Positions 61,104-64,000 of a stretch of 64,000 bases of DNA are shown in pieces; the first letter of the stretch is position 1, and every line of letters begins with the position of its first letter. The notes below the pieces were generated by a model that made no database searches, was not told the origin of the DNA, and was given only the letters and a program-made list of their open reading frames with translations. Made by a program: the position numbers and the translations under genes. The stretch is from Flavobacteriales bacterium UBA6051 (GTDB lineage Bacteria > Bacteroidota > Bacteroidia > Flavobacteriales_D > Crocinitomicaceae): assembly GCA_002427735.1 (NCBI GenBank), contig DIYP01000007.1, positions 775,397 to 839,396 on the forward strand. Reading direction: 5' to 3'.

Positions 61104-62057
61104 ATGGAAAACTTTACAAATCCTGCTCTCTTGTTTTTTATTCTGGGTATTGTCGCCGTTCAGATAAAAAGTGATCTCCGCATCCCACAGAACAGTTCAA
61201 AATTTCTCTCGATTTACCTGCTTATTTCTATCGGATTTAACGGTGGACAAGAACTTTCTCATGGTGGAATTAATGGTGAAATAATACTGTCCATGTTATT
61301 GGGATTATCTCTGGCTCTGGTTACACCGATCATCTCCTTCTTCATATTAAAACGTAAGTTCACACCAGAAAATGCCGGGGCAATAGCTGCTTCCTACGGT
61401 TCTGTAAGTGCAGTAACGTTTGTTACGGCTTCCTCTTTTCTGGAGTATGAAAACGTTGGATTCGGAGGACACATGATTGCCGTTATGGCCCTCATGGAAG
61501 CTCCTGCGATTATCGTTGGTATTCTATTGATTAATTATTTCAAAACGGAAAAAGAAGAAGGTGAACTCAAACTTCGAAAAACGGTTTGGCATTCACTGAC
61601 CAATGGAAGTGTGTTACTTATTATTGGAAGTTTGGTCATTGGCTATCTCGCTTCTGATAAGCAAGCGGAAGGTATTCGTCCTTTTACAACTGATATTTTT
61701 AAAGGTTTCCTTGCAGTATTTTTACTAGATATGGGAATCAGCAGTGGAAAACAGCTTTCTGCCATTGTTAAAAAAGGAGTCTATCCATTTCTATTCTCCA
61801 GCGTCATGCCTTTCATTTATGGAACTTTAGCGCTCTTCATTAGTTTCTTAATTACAGATCAACCTGGGAATCAACTATTATTTGCTATTCTGGGAGCCAG
61901 CGCCTCATACATTGCTGTTCCTGCCGCCATGAAACAGGCCGTGCCGAATGCAAACCCAAGTTTATACTTACCCATGGCACTGGGAATAACATTTCCGATT
62001 AACGTAGTGATTGGTATCCCGATATACTATTCCATCATTCAATACATGCATGGATAA
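61104..62057 (+). CDS. sbtA: SbtA-type sodium-dependent bicarbonate permease
   Basis: 317 residues, about ten membrane segments. 'NPALLFFILGIVAVQIKSDLRIPQ' start, 'LLISIGFNGGQELSHGG', 'GAIAASYGSVSAVTFVTASSFLE', 'GASASYIAVPAAMKQAVPNANPSLYLPMALGITFP' match the SbtA family (PF05982), which takes up bicarbonate with sodium in cyanobacteria. In a heterotroph it could feed carboxylases. Divergent from a LysR gene; a CutA-like gene is close by. Confidence 0.92.
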   Translation: MENFTNPALLFFILGIVAVQIKSDLRIPQNSSKFLSIYLLISIGFNGGQELSHGGINGEIILSMLLGLSLALVTPIISFFILKRKFTPENAGAIAASYGSVSAVTFVTASSFLEYENVGFGGHMIAVMALMEAPAIIVGILLINYFKTEKEEGELKLRKTVWHSLTNGSVLLIIGSLVIGYLASDKQAEGIRPFTTDIFKGFLAVFLLDMGISSGKQLSAIVKKGVYPFLFSSVMPFIYGTLALFISFLITDQPGNQLLFAILGASASYIAVPAAMKQAVPNANPSLYLPMALGITFPINVVIGIPIYYSIIQYMHG

Positions 62058-62120
62058 TTGAACAAGAAATTTTCATTACTCACACACAGTTTTCGGCCCG
62101 GTTAGATAGATGAGTAATGA

Positions 62121-62150
62121 GAAAAGCCCAGCAAGTTTGCTGGGCTTTTC
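62121..62150. terminator. Bidirectional intrinsic terminator
   Basis: A perfect 14-bp inverted repeat, GAAAAGCCCAGCAA (62121-62134) and TTGCTGGGCTTTTC (62137-62150), with two loop bases, between convergent sbtA and the symporter gene. Confidence 0.88.
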
Positions 62151-62197
62151 ATTTATAGATCGATTTTACTTATTTGTATCTGTCTTCAGTGAATATT

Positions 62198-63868
62198 TTA
62201 CTTGGGCAGCACCCTCTGAACAATGACACCAACAAGTATTACCAAAGCACAACCAATGAAGTTATACATCAAATAACTCAATTCAATTAAATCGTACATC
62301 TTCATGAAATGAACAGCTAATACGACTATTTGTCCAACAACACCTCCGATTAACGCAGCCTTAGCACCAGTTGACTTAAAGAAAAGTGCCAAAATAAATA
62401 CACCTAAAATGGTACCGTAAAATAGAGACCCCAGAATATTAACGAGTTGAATAAGGTTCTCGAACATCCCAGCGGTCAGTGCTATAATTATTGCCAAGAT
62501 TCCCCAGGCTACTGTAAGCCACTTGCTAACGTTCAAATCCTTCTTTTCGTCATCTGTTTTTGACCAAAACTTCTTATAATAATCAATTGTTGTTGTAGCA
62601 GAAAGTGCGTTTAACTCACCCGCCGTAGAAGACATTGCGGCAGAAAAAATAACAGCTAATAATAACCCAATTAAACCGTGAGGTAAAAAGTTAAGAATGA
62701 AGGTGAGGAATATGTAGTCAGTATCTTTTTTCTCATAATCAGGATCGATTGCGGATAATTCCTCCTTATATAGGTTACGCAACGAATCTTGTTCTAACTG
62801 AAGTCTCCCAACTTCAGAACTGATTAACTGATTCAAACCTCCATCTAATGCCTCCAAACGTTCTTTCTTTTCGGCAAAAACTATATCATACTGGCCCTCA
62901 ATATTCCGCAGTTTTTCTTCTTGATCCGCAGTCATTTCAATAGAAACAGGATTAAAAACAATGGGCGGCTTATTGAATTGGAACGAAACGAAAACCATTA
63001 CACCAATCAACAAAATGAAAAACTGCATGGGAATTTTCAAAAGACCATTGAACATGAGCCCCATTCTTGACTCTTTCAACGACTTACCTCCCAGATATCG
63101 TTGTACTTGAGATTGATCGGTTCCGAAATAAGAAACAAATAGGAAAAGTCCACCTGTTAGGCCTGATAACAGCGTATATCTATTTCCTAAATCTGGCGAA
63201 AGATCAATAATTTCCATCTTCCCGAGACTACCTGCAATGTCCACTCCTTCAGAAAAGCCTACGTGATCCGGGAAGCTCCCGATAACATAATAGAGCGCCA
63301 GAAACATCCCCGCCATGATGACTCCCATTTGCCACTTCTGCGTAAGAGAAACCGCTCTACTCCCTCCGGATACAGTATAAATGATGACCAAACCTCCAAT
63401 TAATAAACAGGTTAGTTGTAAATTCCATCCAAGAATAGTTGACAAGATAATCGATGGCGCATAAATGGTAATTCCAGCAGCAAGTCCTCTAGAGACAAGG
63501 AAAAGAAACGCTGTAAACGAGCGAACTCTGACATCAAAACGCTCCTCAAGGTACTGATAAGCAGTGTATACTTTTAACTTGTAATAAACCGGAAGAAAAA
63601 AGACGGAAATCAAAATCATCGCGATGGGCAATCCAAAATAGAACTGGACGAATCCCATTCCACTCTCATAAGCTTGCCCAGGCGTAGAAAGAAAAGTAAT
63701 AGCACTGGCCTGTGTCGCCATAATAGACAAGCCAATGGTCGCCCAATTCTCAGAATTATTCCCTTTTAAGTAACTCTCTAAATTGCTGTTTTTCCGAGTC
63801 TTCCAGCTTCCATAGGCTACAATTAGCACAAGCGTACCTAATAATACTAACCAATCGATTATACTCAT
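62198..63868 (-). CDS. Sodium:solute symporter (SSS family)
   Basis: 556 residues with 13 or so membrane segments. 'MSIIDWLVLLGTLVLIVAYGSWKTRKNSNLESYLKGN', 'GLSIMATQASAITFLSTPGQAYESGMGFVQFYFG' (sodium-site helix), 'VSGGSRAVSLTQKWQMGV', 'LAVIFSAAMSSTAGELNALSATTTIDYYKKF'. A loop of around 80 residues with coiled-coil character lies between membrane segments (residues about 300-375). Substrate not readable. ATG overlaps the stop of the 37-residue gene. Confidence 0.93.
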   Translation of the reverse strand: MSIIDWLVLLGTLVLIVAYGSWKTRKNSNLESYLKGNNSENWATIGLSIMATQASAITFLSTPGQAYESGMGFVQFYFGLPIAMILISVFFLPVYYKLKVYTAYQYLEERFDVRVRSFTAFLFLVSRGLAAGITIYAPSIILSTILGWNLQLTCLLIGGLVIIYTVSGGSRAVSLTQKWQMGVIMAGMFLALYYVIGSFPDHVGFSEGVDIAGSLGKMEIIDLSPDLGNRYTLLSGLTGGLFLFVSYFGTDQSQVQRYLGGKSLKESRMGLMFNGLLKIPMQFFILLIGVMVFVSFQFNKPPIVFNPVSIEMTADQEEKLRNIEGQYDIVFAEKKERLEALDGGLNQLISSEVGRLQLEQDSLRNLYKEELSAIDPDYEKKDTDYIFLTFILNFLPHGLIGLLLAVIFSAAMSSTAGELNALSATTTIDYYKKFWSKTDDEKKDLNVSKWLTVAWGILAIIIALTAGMFENLIQLVNILGSLFYGTILGVFILALFFKSTGAKAALIGGVVGQIVVLAVHFMKMYDLIELSYLMYNFIGCALVILVGVIVQRVLPK

Positions 63869-63978
63869 GATGCGTAATGATTAGTTATAACCAAGTAAAT
63901 AATGATCTGTACGAGCAAGATCGCAACTAAACCAATGTACCAACGGCTCCAATTCGTATTGTCCTCTTGATTACTCAT
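63865..63978 (-). CDS. 37-residue single-pass membrane protein coupled to the symporter
   Basis: ATG 63978-63976 opens a 37-codon frame ending TGA at 63867-63865, an ATGA overlap with the symporter start. It reads MSNQEDNTNWSRWYIGLVAI followed by LLVQIIIYLVITNHYAS: a short hydrophilic head, then one membrane helix. Small partner proteins are known for some SSS transporters (for example DUF4212 with acetate-type symporters), which supports a subunit role. Confidence 0.7.
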   Translation of the reverse strand: MSNQEDNTNWSRWYIGLVAILLVQIIIYLVITNHYAS

Positions 63979-64000
63979 CGTTGATAGCTTAACATATTAG

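Noticed and set aside
1..64000. Insertion sequences, CRISPR arrays, tRNA or rRNA genes
   Set aside because: No transposase, spacer-repeat pattern, cloverleaf arms or rRNA-like stretch was seen on reading the window; short tRNAs could still be missed without a covariance search.

Overview
The window looks like a chromosomal segment of a Bacteroidota bacterium, probably a marine or aquatic member of the Flavobacteriia. Support comes from a type III glutamine synthetase, a DUF4494 protein, a secreted protein with a type IX secretion sorting domain, several AnnTTTG-type -7 promoter boxes (TAnnTTTG) with few Shine-Dalgarno sites, and above all a flexirubin-type pigment cluster. The DNA is AT-rich and genes are packed tightly, often with ATGA or TAATG stop/start overlaps. 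No rRNA, tRNA, CRISPR array, insertion sequence or prophage block was seen, and no gap without a gene exceeds about 285 bases.

Layout. 1-12.35 kb is housekeeping: the tail of a surface beta-helix protein, GSIII, a small tyrosine phosphatase, a DUF4494/pdxH/M16 operon, a pair of M16 peptidases (one catalytic, one lacking the zinc motif), and small envelope genes. 12.35-45.0 kb is one dialkylresorcinol/aryl-polyene (flexirubin-like) cluster in at least six transcription units: a phosphopantetheinyl transferase (-); an Ntn hydrolase plus an aryl-CoA ligase (+); a three-gene unit (-) with a transporter-acyltransferase-methyltransferase fusion, a CrtI/retinol-saturase-like oxidoreductase and a halogenase-like flavoprotein; a methyltransferase (+); a 15-gene unit (+) starting with an aromatic amino acid ammonia-lyase and holding FabG, ketosynthases, chain-length-factor-like proteins, ACPs, hotdog dehydratases, a thioesterase, an acyltransferase, a deacetylase and LolA; a GT2-DUF2062 protein (-); and darA/darB followed by a C39-like (BtrH_N) protein, an ABC exporter and a second ACP-KS-CLF set (+). 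The pathway inferred is: tyrosine to coumarate (lyase), activation (ligase), polyene extension on ACPs (KS/CLF, FabG, dehydratases), resorcinol formation (DarB then DarA), ring decoration (halogenase-like enzyme, methyltransferase), ester joining by one of the acyltransferases, and delivery to the outer membrane (MMPL, LolA, ABC).

45.0-57.9 kb is mixed: DUF2461, a DNA alkyltransferase, a repeat protein of the predicted 7(1) septoil-knot family, a PhoD-like phosphatase, an OYE-family flavoenzyme, RluF, a phosphatase-TPR-sulfotransferase fusion preceded by an overlapping 45-residue gene, a T9SS cargo protein and a GH108-type muramidase. 58.1-62.1 kb contains an SbtA-type bicarbonate permease divergent from a LysR regulator, with a CutA-like gene, a small membrane protein gene and a DUF6671 gene behind the regulator. 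62.2-64 kb holds a sodium:solute symporter preceded by an overlapping 37-residue membrane protein gene.

Three short coding frames are listed beyond the longer ones: 54735-54872 (-), 60975-61100 (+) and 63865-63978 (-). Functions are assigned by reading motifs and by knowledge of families; no database search was run.
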